DNA from: Bin87 sp034421995
Lineage (GTDB): Bacteria; Chloroflexota; Dehalococcoidia; Lucifugimonadales; UBA3495
Assembly: GCA_034421995.1 (NCBI GenBank)
Contig: DAOUJY010000129.1
Coordinates: 1 to 32,276, forward strand
Length of the DNA: 32,276 nucleotides
Direction: 5' to 3'
Below the pieces are notes generated by a model. The model saw only the letters and a program-made list of their open reading frames with translations, had not been told where the DNA came from and ran no database searches. Both the position numbers and the translations under genes were made by a program. This document shows, piece after piece, positions 1 through 8,054 of the stretch. Each line of letters begins with the position of its first letter. Within the stretch, counting starts at the first letter, position 1.

Positions 1-2
1 CC

Positions 3-1038
3 GCCTTCAACCTATTGGTGAACTGGAATGGCTTGGAACCTGACGAAACCGGACGCATCCATCGCTCCATCGCTAACTTCACCCTCTGACACAAACTAGC
101 ACCAACGGTTATGATTACTAGCGATAATCCTAATGAGGTGCGGGACCTGTTTGTTCGCCTACAGGCTGGATTGCCGCTTAACGCTCAGGAAAAGCGAGAT
201 GTTTATCCTGGGGATTTCACCCATTTCGTACTTCAAATCGGAGGAAAACCAGAAATTACTTCATACCCCGGGGCATGGCTTCTTCAAATCAGTGATGCGA
301 ATGAAACCAGGGCAAGACCGGGGAAAGACCCGCCAGTTGGCCGCGCAAATAGCGATGCTTTTGCTAGCATACAGGGAAGGCGGGTTAGACACATTGAGAG
401 ACATAAATGCAAAGGCGGTTGACGATTTTTATTACCAAAATCTTGACTTCGACGCCTCAGGAAACGGAGGTGAGATTCTGAGAGCAATCTTGACAAAGCT
501 CGATGATCTTTTGGGAGATGGTAAACGGCCAAAATTGAACAACCACGAAGCTATACATCTTGTTCTTTTGGTAGCGTCTCTTTGGGATGACTACACAAGG
601 TCATGGGAAGCTACTCTGCCGGTAGCTGTCGACAAGTTTGCTGAATCTTTCAGGAACGCTTCAAAGACCAAAGATGCGACAAATCCCTTCTGGGCAGAGT
701 ATGGACAGCTTACCAGATCTAACTCTGACCGAGCGGAAACCATTCAACGCCGTCACAGATTTTACGCTGAGACAATGCTGGAATTTTTAGGACCCCTACA
801 GCAGAAGGATCCTCAGCGTTTATTTGGACCGCTTGAGAGAGAGATCACATATTTCCGCGACCGAAAGTTTTGCGCGGTTTGCGATAGCACAGTCAATTGG
901 TCAGAGGCGGAGATCCATCACGTCGTTGAGCATCAAGACGGTGGGAATACCGAACTTGAGAACGGTGTGCTGGTCCACCGGCATTGCCATCCGAAAGGCC
1001 CCGCGGCTCAAGCTTTTGCTGAAGACCATTCGGAGTAA
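3..1038 (+). pseudogene. Broken DUF262-like protein with C-terminal HNH nuclease domain
   Basis: The reading frame at position 3 runs to 422 with one in-frame TGA at 87-89. It carries the motif EVRDLFVRLQAGLPLNAQEK, typical of DUF262 (GmrS/ParB-like) proteins. Homology then jumps to the frame that begins at 133: in frame 3 the text reads SYPG, and it resumes in frame 1 as HGFFKSVMRMKPGQDRGK. The switch point is the run CCCCGGGG (266-273), consistent with one extra base. The distal part is a helical region followed by an HNH domain, with CAVC at about 871-882, then IHH, GGN, ENGVLVH and HCH. The N-terminal DGQQR part would lie before the window. DUF262-HNH proteins are commonly linked to type IV restriction or phage defence. 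Either this copy is decayed, or the stop and frameshift are assembly errors. The ATGs at 111 and 133 are unlikely to be true starts. Confidence 0.6.
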
Positions 1039-1048
1039 ATCACAAATC

Positions 1049-1435
1049 ATGACCACCTTTGCAACTCAAGACAACGTCGACGAAATCTTCGCGAACGCCC
1101 GCCAGATTCAAGACCAAGCTATCGAACATCTGGAACATGGCGACATTCGGGACGCCGCAGAAAAGGCCTGGTGCGCCACCAAGCGGGCCGCCGACGCGTT
1201 AATCCTGGCGTTGACAGGACAGGAGCCAGGACCAACCGGGCTGACCAGCGACTGCCTGGATGATTTGGTCGAGTCGGGTAGGGCGACAAACTCCCTGCAG
1301 GGGCGATACTATAGCCGTCTCAGCCAGTTGCACGGCGCTTGTTTCTACACCGGCGCTTGCAATCGGCATACCGAGCGCCGTATCCGAGAAACTCCCGGTT
1401 ACGTCGCGGACGCTGAGCGCCTCGCAGTTCGGTAA
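1049..1435 (+). CDS. Small HEPN/PaREP1-like helical protein
   Basis: This encodes 128 residues from the ATG 10 bases after the previous stop; upstream in-frame codons belong to the antisense of the HNH gene. The N-terminal half reads as amphipathic helices with the pattern ARQIQDQAIEHLEHGDIRDAAEKAWCATKRAADAL split over roughly residues 16-50. That resembles HEPN/PaREP1-type domains, in which a 'gd...AaekaW.A.k.A..A' helix pair is typical. Such proteins are often RNase toxins or partners of nucleotidyltransferase antitoxins. No canonical RX4-6H motif is obvious and no partner nucleotidyltransferase is adjacent, so a toxin role is not supported. It could simply be a stand-alone member of the fold. 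Confidence 0.55.
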   Translation: MTTFATQDNVDEIFANARQIQDQAIEHLEHGDIRDAAEKAWCATKRAADALILALTGQEPGPTGLTSDCLDDLVESGRATNSLQGRYYSRLSQLHGACFYTGACNRHTERRIRETPGYVADAERLAVR

Positions 1436-1455
1436 TCGCAGATCAGTCCAGCAAA

Positions 1456-1483
1456 GGGGGCGGGTTTCAAACCCGCCCCTACG
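1456..1483. repeat. GCCCCTAC-type hairpin repeat, copy A
   Basis: An 11-bp perfect inverted repeat spans 1457-1479 (GGGGCGGGTTT / AAACCCGCCCC around C1468) and is followed by TAC. It lies between the convergent ends of the HEPN-like gene (1435) and the SDR gene (1508). The right arm GCCCCTACGCA is identical to that of the copy at 4596. There is no T-run, so it is not a classical intrinsic terminator, although it could block read-through in both directions. Confidence 0.8.
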
Positions 1484-1507
1484 CATTTGTGGCGGTTTGA
1501 GAAAAGA

Positions 1508-2383
1508 TTAGCCGCGTCCGAACCACTCGGGATGGACGGCCTGGAGGCCGAGCTGGGGCCAGGCGGCGGGCGCGCCGCATTTTTCGAGGCGTTCTGCCAA
1601 CGGGAGGGATTCGTCCCAGTAGTAGGCGATGATGCGGCGGCCGTTCCATTCGCCGGCGGCGTCGGAGGCGATCCAGACGACCGGCGCCTGCATGACTTCG
1701 GGCTGGATGAGGGCTTCGGTGGTCGCGCCTTCGGGCGGGATGACCATGTTGGTGGCGGTGGCGCCGCCGGGGGTGAGGACGTTGGCGGTGACGCCGGTGC
1801 CGTCGAGGTCCTGGGCCATGATGGCCACCATGGCCTCGTGGCCGGCCTTGGAAGGGCCGTAGGGCGCGCCGCCCTTGCGCCACATGGTGTCCATGCTGGT
1901 GGTGACGCCGATGATGCGCCCGAAACCCTGCTCTATCATGTGGCCGGCGACGGCGTTGGCCATGAGGAAGGGGCCGCTCAGGTTGACGGCGATGACGCGC
2001 AACCAGGCGTCGGGGACGATGCCCCAGAAGTCGTTGCGGCTGCCGGACGCGCTGCCACCGAAGCCGGCGGTGCGTGGATTGATGCCGGCGTTGTTGACCA
2101 AGATGTGCAGGCCGCCCATTTCGTTGATGGTGCGACCCACCGCGGTTTGGACTGATGCCGGGTCGGTTACGTCGGCGATGATGGGCAGGACGCATTCGTC
2201 GCCGCCGATCTCGCGCATGTCGTTGGCGGTCTGGTCGAGCCATTCTTCGTTGATGTCCAGCATGGCGACGCGGGCGCCGGCGCGGACGAGGGCGGTGGTA
2301 ATGGATCGTCCCATGCCGATGGGGCTGGCGGCGCCGGTGACGATGGCGACGCGGCCCTGCAAGGTGTCGGAGCGGGTAGTCAT
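1508..2383 (-). CDS. Short-chain dehydrogenase/reductase (SDR)
   Basis: This is a 291-residue NAD(P)-dependent oxidoreductase of the classical SDR fold. Visible motifs are the Rossmann glycine motif TGAASPIGMGRSI near the N terminus, an acidic residue ending beta2 (AMLDINEE, suggesting NAD preference), NNAG in beta4, and the YGPSK (YxxxK) catalytic pair preceded by TTS at the usual serine position. The start at 2383 is preceded by GAGGAG eight bases upstream; an earlier in-frame ATG at 2422 lies before that ribosome site and is rejected. The C terminus is about 40 residues longer than a minimal SDR and ends in LQAVHPEWFGRG. The gene is divergent from meaB. The substrate cannot be read from sequence. 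Confidence 0.9.
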   Translation of the reverse strand: MTTRSDTLQGRVAIVTGAASPIGMGRSITTALVRAGARVAMLDINEEWLDQTANDMREIGGDECVLPIIADVTDPASVQTAVGRTINEMGGLHILVNNAGINPRTAGFGGSASGSRNDFWGIVPDAWLRVIAVNLSGPFLMANAVAGHMIEQGFGRIIGVTTSMDTMWRKGGAPYGPSKAGHEAMVAIMAQDLDGTGVTANVLTPGGATATNMVIPPEGATTEALIQPEVMQAPVVWIASDAAGEWNGRRIIAYYWDESLPLAERLEKCGAPAAWPQLGLQAVHPEWFGRG

Positions 2384-2471
2384 GGCGTTCTCCTCGTGGG
2401 TTGGTCGAGTATTGGCGGGCAAGATGATAACCCTTGCGGCGGGGGTTGTTAAGGGCGAGCCCCCGGCGTCC

Positions 2472-2500
2472 TTGACCCCGCGAATCGGCGGTGCTACATT
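2472..2500 (+). promoter_or_regulatory. Probable sigma-70 promoter of meaB
   Basis: TTGACC (2472-2477), a 17-base spacer and TACATT (2495-2500) match the -35/-10 consensus at 5/6 and 4/6 positions. The predicted start near 2507 leaves a leader of about 45 bases before the meaB ATG at 2552. Confidence 0.5.
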
Positions 2501-2551
2501 GGCCGTCGGGTTTCGTATCGAATATTACGATTTTCGTCGCAGGGTTTCTTG

Positions 2552-3526
2552 ATGAGTGAGCTGGCCCAACGTGTCCTGGATGGGGAACTGCGCGCGCTTT
2601 CGCGGGTATTGACGCTGCTGGAGCGGAATGATCCGGCGGCGGCCGAGGTCATGGAGCGGCTGGACCCTCAAACCGGCAACGGTTATGCCGTGGGTATCAC
2701 CGGGCCGCCGGGCGTGGGCAAAAGCACGTTGGTGGACCGGCTGGCCGAGCACCTGCGAGGGTTGGGCCTGACCGTTGGGATATTGGCGGTTGATCCGACC
2801 AGCCCTTTTACCGGCGGAGCGCTGTTGGGCGACCGGATTAGGATGCAGCGGCATTACCTGGATGACGGCGTGTTCATCCGCAGCGTGGCGACGCGAGGCC
2901 AGTCCGGCGGGCTGCCGCGCATCGTGAAGAGCATGGTGCGGGCGTTGGATGCGGCCGGCAAGGACGTTACGCTGGTGGAGACCGTTGGGGTGGGCCAGAC
3001 CGAGTTGGGCATCATGGGAGTGGCCGATTCGGTGGTGGTGGCGATGACGCCGGAGTCGGGCGATTCAATCCAGACGCTGAAGGCCGGCGTGATGGAGATT
3101 GCCGACCTTTATGTAATCAACAAAGCCGACCGGGACGGCGCCAATCAACTGGCGGCGGCGGTTACGGCGATGTTGCAGATGGCGGATCTGGGCGCTGGGT
3201 GGAACCCGCCGGTTTTGCTCACGCAGGCATATGCCAACGTGGGCATTGCGGAGCTTTGGGACGGCATTCGGTCGCATCGAGGCTTTTTGGACGACACGGG
3301 CGGATTGGAGCAGCGTCGCAGTGAGAGGCGGCGGTCAGAGTTTATGGAGACGGTGCAGGAAGAGATTTATCGAAGGGTCACCAGACGATTGGCTAGGGAC
3401 GCCGAATTGAGTGGCCTTTTGGATCGGATCTCGGATAGAGCGGCAGAACCGTATGGGGCAGCGATGGGGTTGTTGGCGTCGGATAGCGGCTTGGAGCGAC
3501 TGCTGGACGGCAAGACGGCGCTTTGA
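2552..3526 (+). CDS. meaB: Methylmalonyl-CoA mutase-associated GTPase MeaB (ArgK family)
   Basis: This is a 324-residue P-loop GTPase that loads or protects adenosylcobalamin on methylmalonyl-CoA mutase. The Walker A motif GPPGVGKS is at residues 51-58. It is followed by the family-specific AVDPTSPFTGGALLGDRIRM segment, the switch region ETVGVGQTE, and the guanine-specificity motif NKAD. The ATG at 2552 is chosen over the TTG one codon upstream, with AGGG seven bases before it. Length is normal for the family. No mutase genes are in the window, so the partner must be elsewhere. The gene agrees with the B12 riboswitch at 21640 in indicating B12 use by this cell. Confidence 0.95.
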   Translation: MSELAQRVLDGELRALSRVLTLLERNDPAAAEVMERLDPQTGNGYAVGITGPPGVGKSTLVDRLAEHLRGLGLTVGILAVDPTSPFTGGALLGDRIRMQRHYLDDGVFIRSVATRGQSGGLPRIVKSMVRALDAAGKDVTLVETVGVGQTELGIMGVADSVVVAMTPESGDSIQTLKAGVMEIADLYVINKADRDGANQLAAAVTAMLQMADLGAGWNPPVLLTQAYANVGIAELWDGIRSHRGFLDDTGGLEQRRSERRRSEFMETVQEEIYRRVTRRLARDAELSGLLDRISDRAAEPYGAAMGLLASDSGLERLLDGKTAL

Positions 3527-3552
3527 GCGATTGTGCCGGCGGCTGATATACT

Positions 3553-4005
3553 ATGGACAATGATGATCGCCGGCGGCGGGTTGACGACGACGACTCGCTG
3601 TTAGCGTCAGTGGCGGGAGTTCCGCTCACGCGGATGGCCCGTATCGGCTTATGCTTCGTGTGGGCCGGGTTCTGGGCGGCCCGCGTGTTGCTGACCGATG
3701 CGCTGTTCTATTTTCAGCAATTTCGGCTAAAGTTGGCCATAGCGGAATCGCTGGGGAATGATCCGGTTGACCAAGCGTTCAGCATCTGTATGATATGGTT
3801 ATCGGTAGAGGTTGCCATCATAACAAAGGACAGCTTAGAAGCGGGGGTACAAATGTTGATAGCCAAAACGCCTGTGGGATTGAAACGTCGTATATTGCGA
3901 GGTCTCGCCGAAGGGCTTTCGCCGGAAGAACTTGAAGCCATGGCTGCGAAGATACGCAAAGCACGAGCAGAAAAAAGCACCGAAGCCAAAGGCGAAAAGC
4001 GTTAG
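3553..4005 (+). CDS. Hypothetical protein with one hydrophobic segment and a charged tail
   Basis: This encodes 150 residues, not recognised. It starts with a very acidic/basic stretch (DNDDRRRRVDDDD), then a hydrophobic segment at about residues 30-48 (IGLCFVWAGFWAARVLLTD) that could be a membrane helix or amphipathic anchor. A second hydrophobic stretch (ICMIWLSVEVAIIT) follows at about 77-90. The C terminus is lysine/glutamate-rich and probably coiled (LEAMAAKIRKARAEKSTEAK). No clear ribosome site precedes the ATG. It sits 26 bases after meaB and could be co-transcribed, but its base composition is less GC-rich than meaB and it probably belongs to the accessory stretch 3527-4617. Confidence 0.6.
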   Translation: MDNDDRRRRVDDDDSLLASVAGVPLTRMARIGLCFVWAGFWAARVLLTDALFYFQQFRLKLAIAESLGNDPVDQAFSICMIWLSVEVAIITKDSLEAGVQMLIAKTPVGLKRRILRGLAEGLSPEELEAMAAKIRKARAEKSTEAKGEKR

Positions 4006-4038
4006 ATTTGCGCCGGCTGTCGAACCGTCGGCTCCCAC

Positions 4039-4548
4039 CTACGCGCAAAGCCGGCGGATCTCGTCACTCACCTCGGCGGGAAGTTGAAAGTGTGTAGGCG
4101 GCCTGCCTAAGCTGTTGCGGGCAGTTACCGACAAGCAATCCCGGGTTACGGTGGTCACCCAATCGACTTGCCGCACGTACCCGTAATCTTCGAATGGCTC
4201 ACCCGTATCCACATAGTGCCAAATAACGGTTCCGTATTCGGCGTCGGATCTAACAATGCCGATATGATACAGCCGTTGCTGCGGGTCGTAGGTTACGACG
4301 AAATCGCCAACCTGAACCTCACAGCAGAACTCCCAGATGCACCTGGTGGCGTTTCCAACCGCACTAGAGGTAAGCATTGGATTGGCACGCGCCACGCGGC
4401 CTCTCAACTCTTCCCTGCCAGTTTCCGGATAGATGATGCCGGTGTCGTCCCAGCCAAGATACGCAATACCCTCATCGAGGAAATAAGGTAGCACGTGACC
4501 ATCTTGGCCGGCGCGTATCATCCACATATTCGAGTTGGTGATTTCCAT
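4039..4548 (-). CDS. Stand-alone Mrr-N/EVE-like (PUA-fold) domain protein
   Basis: This encodes 169 residues from the ATG at 4548 (MEITNSNMWMIRAGQ). The open frame continues upstream to 4617, but those codons come from the hairpin repeat at 4577-4603 and are not convincing protein. The start MWMIRAGQDG...FLDEGIAYLGW, then VGDFVVTYDPQQRLYHIGIV, resembles the N-terminal domain of Mrr-like type IV restriction enzymes, a PUA/EVE-like fold thought to read modified bases. No PD-(D/E)XK catalytic domain follows: the protein ends after a short region ending SDEIRRLCA. It could be a truncated Mrr protein or a free-standing reader domain. AGCAGGTG lies just upstream as a weak ribosome site. Confidence 0.6.
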   Translation of the reverse strand: MEITNSNMWMIRAGQDGHVLPYFLDEGIAYLGWDDTGIIYPETGREELRGRVARANPMLTSSAVGNATRCIWEFCCEVQVGDFVVTYDPQQRLYHIGIVRSDAEYGTVIWHYVDTGEPFEDYGYVRQVDWVTTVTRDCLSVTARNSLGRPPTHFQLPAEVSDEIRRLCA

Positions 4549-4576
4549 TTCGGGCACCTGCTGAACTGAGCAGAAC

Positions 4577-4603
4577 GGGGCAACCACAAGGGTTGCCCCT
4601 ACG
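4577..4603. repeat. GCCCCTAC-type hairpin repeat, copy B
   Basis: A perfect 9-bp stem GGGGCAACC/GGTTGCCCC spans 4577-4599 with loop ACAAG and is followed by TACGCA, as in copy A. It lies 29 bases upstream of the Mrr-N-like ATG and downstream of the SPFH gene on the minus strand. Confidence 0.8.
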
Positions 4604-4629
4604 CAGAGCGGGACCACCGGGGCGCGGCG

Positions 4630-5541
4630 CTAGCTGCGGTTGTCGCCATCCCCGCTGGCTCCGTTGCCGGTATTGCCCCGGTTGTTCCCACCGTCCGGCG
4701 GGTTCATGCCGCCCATGCCGAGGAAGGGGGAGAGCATGGAGGTGAACTCCATGGGGAAGATGAACTTGGTGGAGGGGCTGGAGCCCAGGGATTTGAGGGT
4801 GTCGAAGTACTGGAGGCTCATGGTGCGGGCGTCCACGGTGCTGGCGACGCTGAAGATGCGCTCCAGGGCGGTACTGAAGCCCTCGGCCCGCAGGACCTGG
4901 GCCTGCTGGTCGCCCTCGGCCTGGAGGATTTCCGACTCGCGCTGGCCCTGGGCGCGCAGGATGGCGGACTGCCGTTCGCCCTCGGCCAGGTTGATGGCGG
5001 CCTGACGCTGGCCCTCGGACTCGGTGATTTCGGCGGTGCGGATGGCGTCGGCGGACTTCTGTCGCTCCATGGCGGCCTTGACGCCGGGGGGTGGGTCAAC
5101 CTCGTTGATTTCGACCTGGGAGACTTTGACGCCCCAACGAACGGTTACTTCGTCCATCCGGAGCTGAACCTCATCACGGATGCGCTCGCGCTCGGAGAGG
5201 GTGGTGGCCAGGTCGATGGCGCCGATGACGGAGCGCAGGGTGGCGAAGGCCAGGTTGATGACGGCAGCCTCGAAGTTCTGGACTTCCAGGACGGCGCGAT
5301 CAACCTGGTCCTCCATCACTCGGTAGTAGATGACGAAGTCCATGTCCACCACCACGTTGTCGGAGGTGATGTACTTCTGCGTGGGAACGCGGGTGACCCG
5401 TTCGCGGAGGTCAACCTTGGTGCCGTGATAGAGGATTGGAATAAGGATGCGCAGGCCGGGACCGCGCGTCCCGACATAGGAGCCGAAACGCTGAACTACC
5501 ATGCGCTGGTATTGTTGGACTACTACAATCCCTGCGGCCAT
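4630..5541 (-). CDS. SPFH/stomatin-like (band 7, QmcA-type) protein
   Basis: This 303-residue prohibitin/stomatin-family protein forms oligomeric membrane-associated scaffolds. It has an SPFH core with RFGSYVGTRGPGLRILIPI and VDLRERV near the N terminus, YYRVMEDQVDRAVLEVQN in the middle, and WGVKVSQVEINEVDPPPGV. A long Ala/Glu/Gln-rich coiled coil (about residues 160-225) follows, then a Gly/Asn-rich tail. AAGGAGG seven bases before the ATG at 5541 fixes the start. The N terminus (MAAGIVVVQQYQR) is too short for the usual membrane helix, so anchoring may depend on its partner. It lies directly downstream of nfeD (56-base gap), the classic NfeD-stomatin operon. Confidence 0.93.
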   Translation of the reverse strand: MAAGIVVVQQYQRMVVQRFGSYVGTRGPGLRILIPILYHGTKVDLRERVTRVPTQKYITSDNVVVDMDFVIYYRVMEDQVDRAVLEVQNFEAAVINLAFATLRSVIGAIDLATTLSERERIRDEVQLRMDEVTVRWGVKVSQVEINEVDPPPGVKAAMERQKSADAIRTAEITESEGQRQAAINLAEGERQSAILRAQGQRESEILQAEGDQQAQVLRAEGFSTALERIFSVASTVDARTMSLQYFDTLKSLGSSPSTKFIFPMEFTSMLSPFLGMGGMNPPDGGNNRGNTGNGASGDGDNRS

Positions 5542-5597
5542 GTTGAAGCCTCCTTGTCGGCGTCGGTGATGGCGGTGTAGTCGGTGTCATTTTAGCA

Positions 5598-7046
5598 TCA
5601 TTCCTGCCCCTCAACGGCCGCCGGGCTCGAAAGGGACTCCACGGTGATAAGCAGGCCATCGACCGCTACCACCCGAACCCGGCGACCGGCGGGTATCTCC
5701 AACCCATCGTTGCTGACTCCGGACCACGTTTCATCCGCCAGAGCCACGACACCCCTGGGTTGCAGCGCCGACGTAACGGTGCCGATTTGGCCGACCAGAT
5801 GTCCGGGCGAACTGCGCCCGTCGGTGGCGGTTCCACCGGGAGCCGCGCCGGTTCGACGCCGGCCCACTCGGGAGAGGATCACTTCATAGGCCAGATAACC
5901 GGCCGCGAGCAACACGCCGCCACCGACGCCGACCAGTACCCAGCGGCTCACGGATACCTGCGGGAAGCTGGGAGGCGAGATTCTTCCGCCTCCAAAATCG
6001 CCGAACAGCAGGAGGCCGCCGAGGACCAGGCTGACGGCGGCGCCGATACCCAGGGCGCCGAAGCCGGATACGAAGATTTCCAGGGCCGCAAGTACAATGG
6101 CAAGGATGATGAACGCCACGCCGGCCCAGTTGAAGGGCAGGTTGCCCAGCGCCAGGAAACCCAGGCCCAGACAGATGATGCCGGCGACGCCCGGCCCGAT
6201 GGCCCCCGGCGTCAGCATCTCGAACACCAGCCCCAGGCTGCCCAGGGTGAGCAGCAGGAAAGCGATGTTGGGGTTGGAGATGAAGTCAACAAAACGCTCG
6301 CGCCACTGCATTTTTATTTCGCCGATTTCGGCGTCGGCGACTTGCAGGTTCCGCTCGCCGGCGACGGTGACCACAACGCGGCCATCGACAGCCGCCAGCA
6401 AATCACCCAGGTCGTCGGCCAAAACGTCGATTATGTTGAGTTCCAGAGCTTCGCTGGCGCTGTAGGAGGCGGCGGAGCGGACGGTTTGCTCCAGGGCGTC
6501 GGCGTTGCGCCCGCGCTCCTCGGCTACGGACCGGATGAGCGCCGCCGCGTCGTTGGTGACCTTGTCGGCCAGGGTTTCGTTGATGTCTTCGCCGCTGCTG
6601 GAGACCGGAGTGGCGGCGCCGATGTTGGAGGCGGGAGTCATGGCTGCGATGTGGGCGGCGGCGGTGATGAAAGTGCCGGCGGAACCGGCCTGGGCGCCCC
6701 GGGGAGAAACAAAAACGGCCACGGGGACCGGAGATTCCAGCAGCATCTCCACGATCTCGCGGGTGCTGCTGTAGAGGCCGCCGGGCGTATCCAGCTCGAT
6801 GACCAGAAGCTGCGCGCCGGATTCATGGGCGCGATTGATGGATCGGTTGACCACGCGGGCTTTGACCGGGCTGATGGTATCCTCGATGCGGACGCGCAAG
6901 ACGTCTGGCGACTGGGCGTTGGCGGAATGGTGGCTCACGCCAAGGCCCAGGAGGCCCAAGCAGATGAAAAGGACCCAGACCATCTGGGTCGCGCGCCGCC
7001 TCACCAAGCGTCGTCGCGGTGAAACACTCCCCGGCATCGTATTCAT
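5598..7046 (-). CDS. nfeD: NfeD-type membrane serine protease (ClpP-class, with OB domain)
   Basis: This 482-residue full-length NfeD has a basic N terminus plus a signal/membrane segment (about residues 20-45, ending near NAQ). An S49/ClpP-class protease domain follows, with ELDTPGGL, the serine motif GSAGTFI and the likely catalytic lysine in ETLADKVTNDAA. Several membrane helices occupy about residues 260-400, and the C-terminal NfeD OB-fold contains VGQIGTVTSALQPRGVV. In studied relatives the protease cuts the C terminus of its stomatin partner, here the SPFH gene immediately downstream. GGGTGA precedes the ATG at 7046. The DUF-type middle membrane region is complete, so this is not a truncated short NfeD. 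Confidence 0.94.
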   Translation of the reverse strand: MNTMPGSVSPRRRLVRRRATQMVWVLFICLGLLGLGVSHHSANAQSPDVLRVRIEDTISPVKARVVNRSINRAHESGAQLLVIELDTPGGLYSSTREIVEMLLESPVPVAVFVSPRGAQAGSAGTFITAAAHIAAMTPASNIGAATPVSSSGEDINETLADKVTNDAAALIRSVAEERGRNADALEQTVRSAASYSASEALELNIIDVLADDLGDLLAAVDGRVVVTVAGERNLQVADAEIGEIKMQWRERFVDFISNPNIAFLLLTLGSLGLVFEMLTPGAIGPGVAGIICLGLGFLALGNLPFNWAGVAFIILAIVLAALEIFVSGFGALGIGAAVSLVLGGLLLFGDFGGGRISPPSFPQVSVSRWVLVGVGGGVLLAAGYLAYEVILSRVGRRRTGAAPGGTATDGRSSPGHLVGQIGTVTSALQPRGVVALADETWSGVSNDGLEIPAGRRVRVVAVDGLLITVESLSSPAAVEGQE

Positions 7047-7064
7047 TGGATGTCACCCGTTTTC

Positions 7065-7094
7065 TATAATCAGACCGTGGGCACGGTATGTCAA
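7065..7094. promoter_or_regulatory. Overlapping divergent promoter elements (nfeD minus, crotonase plus)
   Basis: On the minus strand TTGACA (7094-7089), 17 bases and GATTAT (7071-7066) form a good promoter for nfeD. On the plus strand TATAAT (7065-7070) is a perfect -10 for the crotonase gene, with only a weak -35. The two -10 boxes share the same bases, so the promoters may be mutually exclusive. Confidence 0.45.
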
Positions 7095-7171
7095 TCGGGC
7101 GGTTTGACTAGGCGCGGCGAGTGCCAATACAATGCGGCCACCTGAAAAGAGCGACAGGAGCAACGACCTCT

Positions 7172-8035
7172 ATGGATTACCAGTACATTTTGTTCGAGAA
7201 AGAACGCGTCTCCCGGTTTGAAGGGAGTGGTGAGCGGCGGCGGGAGAAAGTGGGGCACGTTGCGTTTCTGACCATGAACCGTCCCGAAGTGCTGAATGCC
7301 ATGAATCGCCAGCTCACCGAAGAGCTGCATGACGCGGTACGGCAAGCCAACGATGACTCGGAGATTGGCTGCATCGTGATCACGGGTGCGGATACGCATC
7401 CACGGGTGCCGGCTTTCTCGGCCGGTGGCGACATTCACGAGCAGCGAGAGGACCAGGCAGCTTTGAACTCCGGCACGTTGACCCGGGAAGACATGGACGA
7501 GCGCGCCGTGCGCCGGCAGCGGGGCGGTTATGAACTGAGCGCTTCGGACAAACCCGTGATCGGTATGATCAATGGGTTGGCCTACGGTGGCGGCGCCGTG
7601 CTGTCGTCGTCGCTGGACATTCGGATTGGGTCGGACGCGGCGCGTTTCCGGTTCCTGGCCGCTGCCTACGGTCGTATCAACAGCACCTGGACGCTGACCA
7701 ACCAGGTGGGATGGCCCCAGGCCAAGGAGTTGCTGTTCACGGCGCGGATAGTCGAGGCGGTAGAAGCCTATCGCATCGGGTTGCTGAACCACCTGGTGCC
7801 GACCTACCGGCTGCGGCAGAAGACGATGGAGGTTGCCACGGAGATCGCCACCAACGACATTCCGTCGGTGATCGGCATCAAGCGGTTGCTGCTGCAGCAC
7901 ATGGGCGAGGACCTGGAGCAACAATGGGCCAACGAGAAGTACTTCACCTCGGAAGTTCTGCGGGGAACCCTGGCTGAAGAGGCATTCCCGGATTTCCTGG
8001 CGCGGCGGGGCCGGCCGGTTAGAGGGGCGCAGTAG
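7172..8035 (+). CDS. Enoyl-CoA hydratase/isomerase-family (crotonase) protein lacking both catalytic glutamates
   Basis: This is a 287-residue crotonase-fold protein that should bind an acyl-CoA. The oxyanion-hole segments are present: FSAGGDI after the first strand, and INGLAYGGGAVLSSSLDI. At the positions of the two hydratase glutamates the residues are valine (GGGAVL rather than GGGCEL) and alanine (RFRFLAAAYG rather than QFGQPEILLG). A classical hydratase reaction is therefore unlikely; another crotonase chemistry (isomerase, hydrolase, dehalogenase-like) is possible. The ATG at 7172 follows AGGAG by 11 bases; an ATG at 7121 lies before that site. There is also an insertion of about 40 residues after GGDIHEQREDQ. 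A terminator follows the gene. Confidence 0.88.
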   Translation: MDYQYILFEKERVSRFEGSGERRREKVGHVAFLTMNRPEVLNAMNRQLTEELHDAVRQANDDSEIGCIVITGADTHPRVPAFSAGGDIHEQREDQAALNSGTLTREDMDERAVRRQRGGYELSASDKPVIGMINGLAYGGGAVLSSSLDIRIGSDAARFRFLAAAYGRINSTWTLTNQVGWPQAKELLFTARIVEAVEAYRIGLLNHLVPTYRLRQKTMEVATEIATNDIPSVIGIKRLLLQHMGEDLEQQWANEKYFTSEVLRGTLAEEAFPDFLARRGRPVRGAQ

Positions 8036-8054
8036 CCGATAAGCGCAAATTTTG

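Noticed and set aside
1479..2243. A 254-codon minus-strand frame overlapping the SDR gene
   Set aside because: Its Arg/His/Pro-rich translation is the wrong frame of the SDR gene.
3546..3555. TATACT directly before the ATG at 3553 as a promoter
   Set aside because: Transcription would begin inside the gene, and no -35 is visible.
5760..7022. A 420-codon open frame on the plus strand across nfeD
   Set aside because: It is antisense to a clear NfeD protein and its translation is Gly/Asp/Gln-rich with no domain pattern. This is a GC-rich shadow frame.
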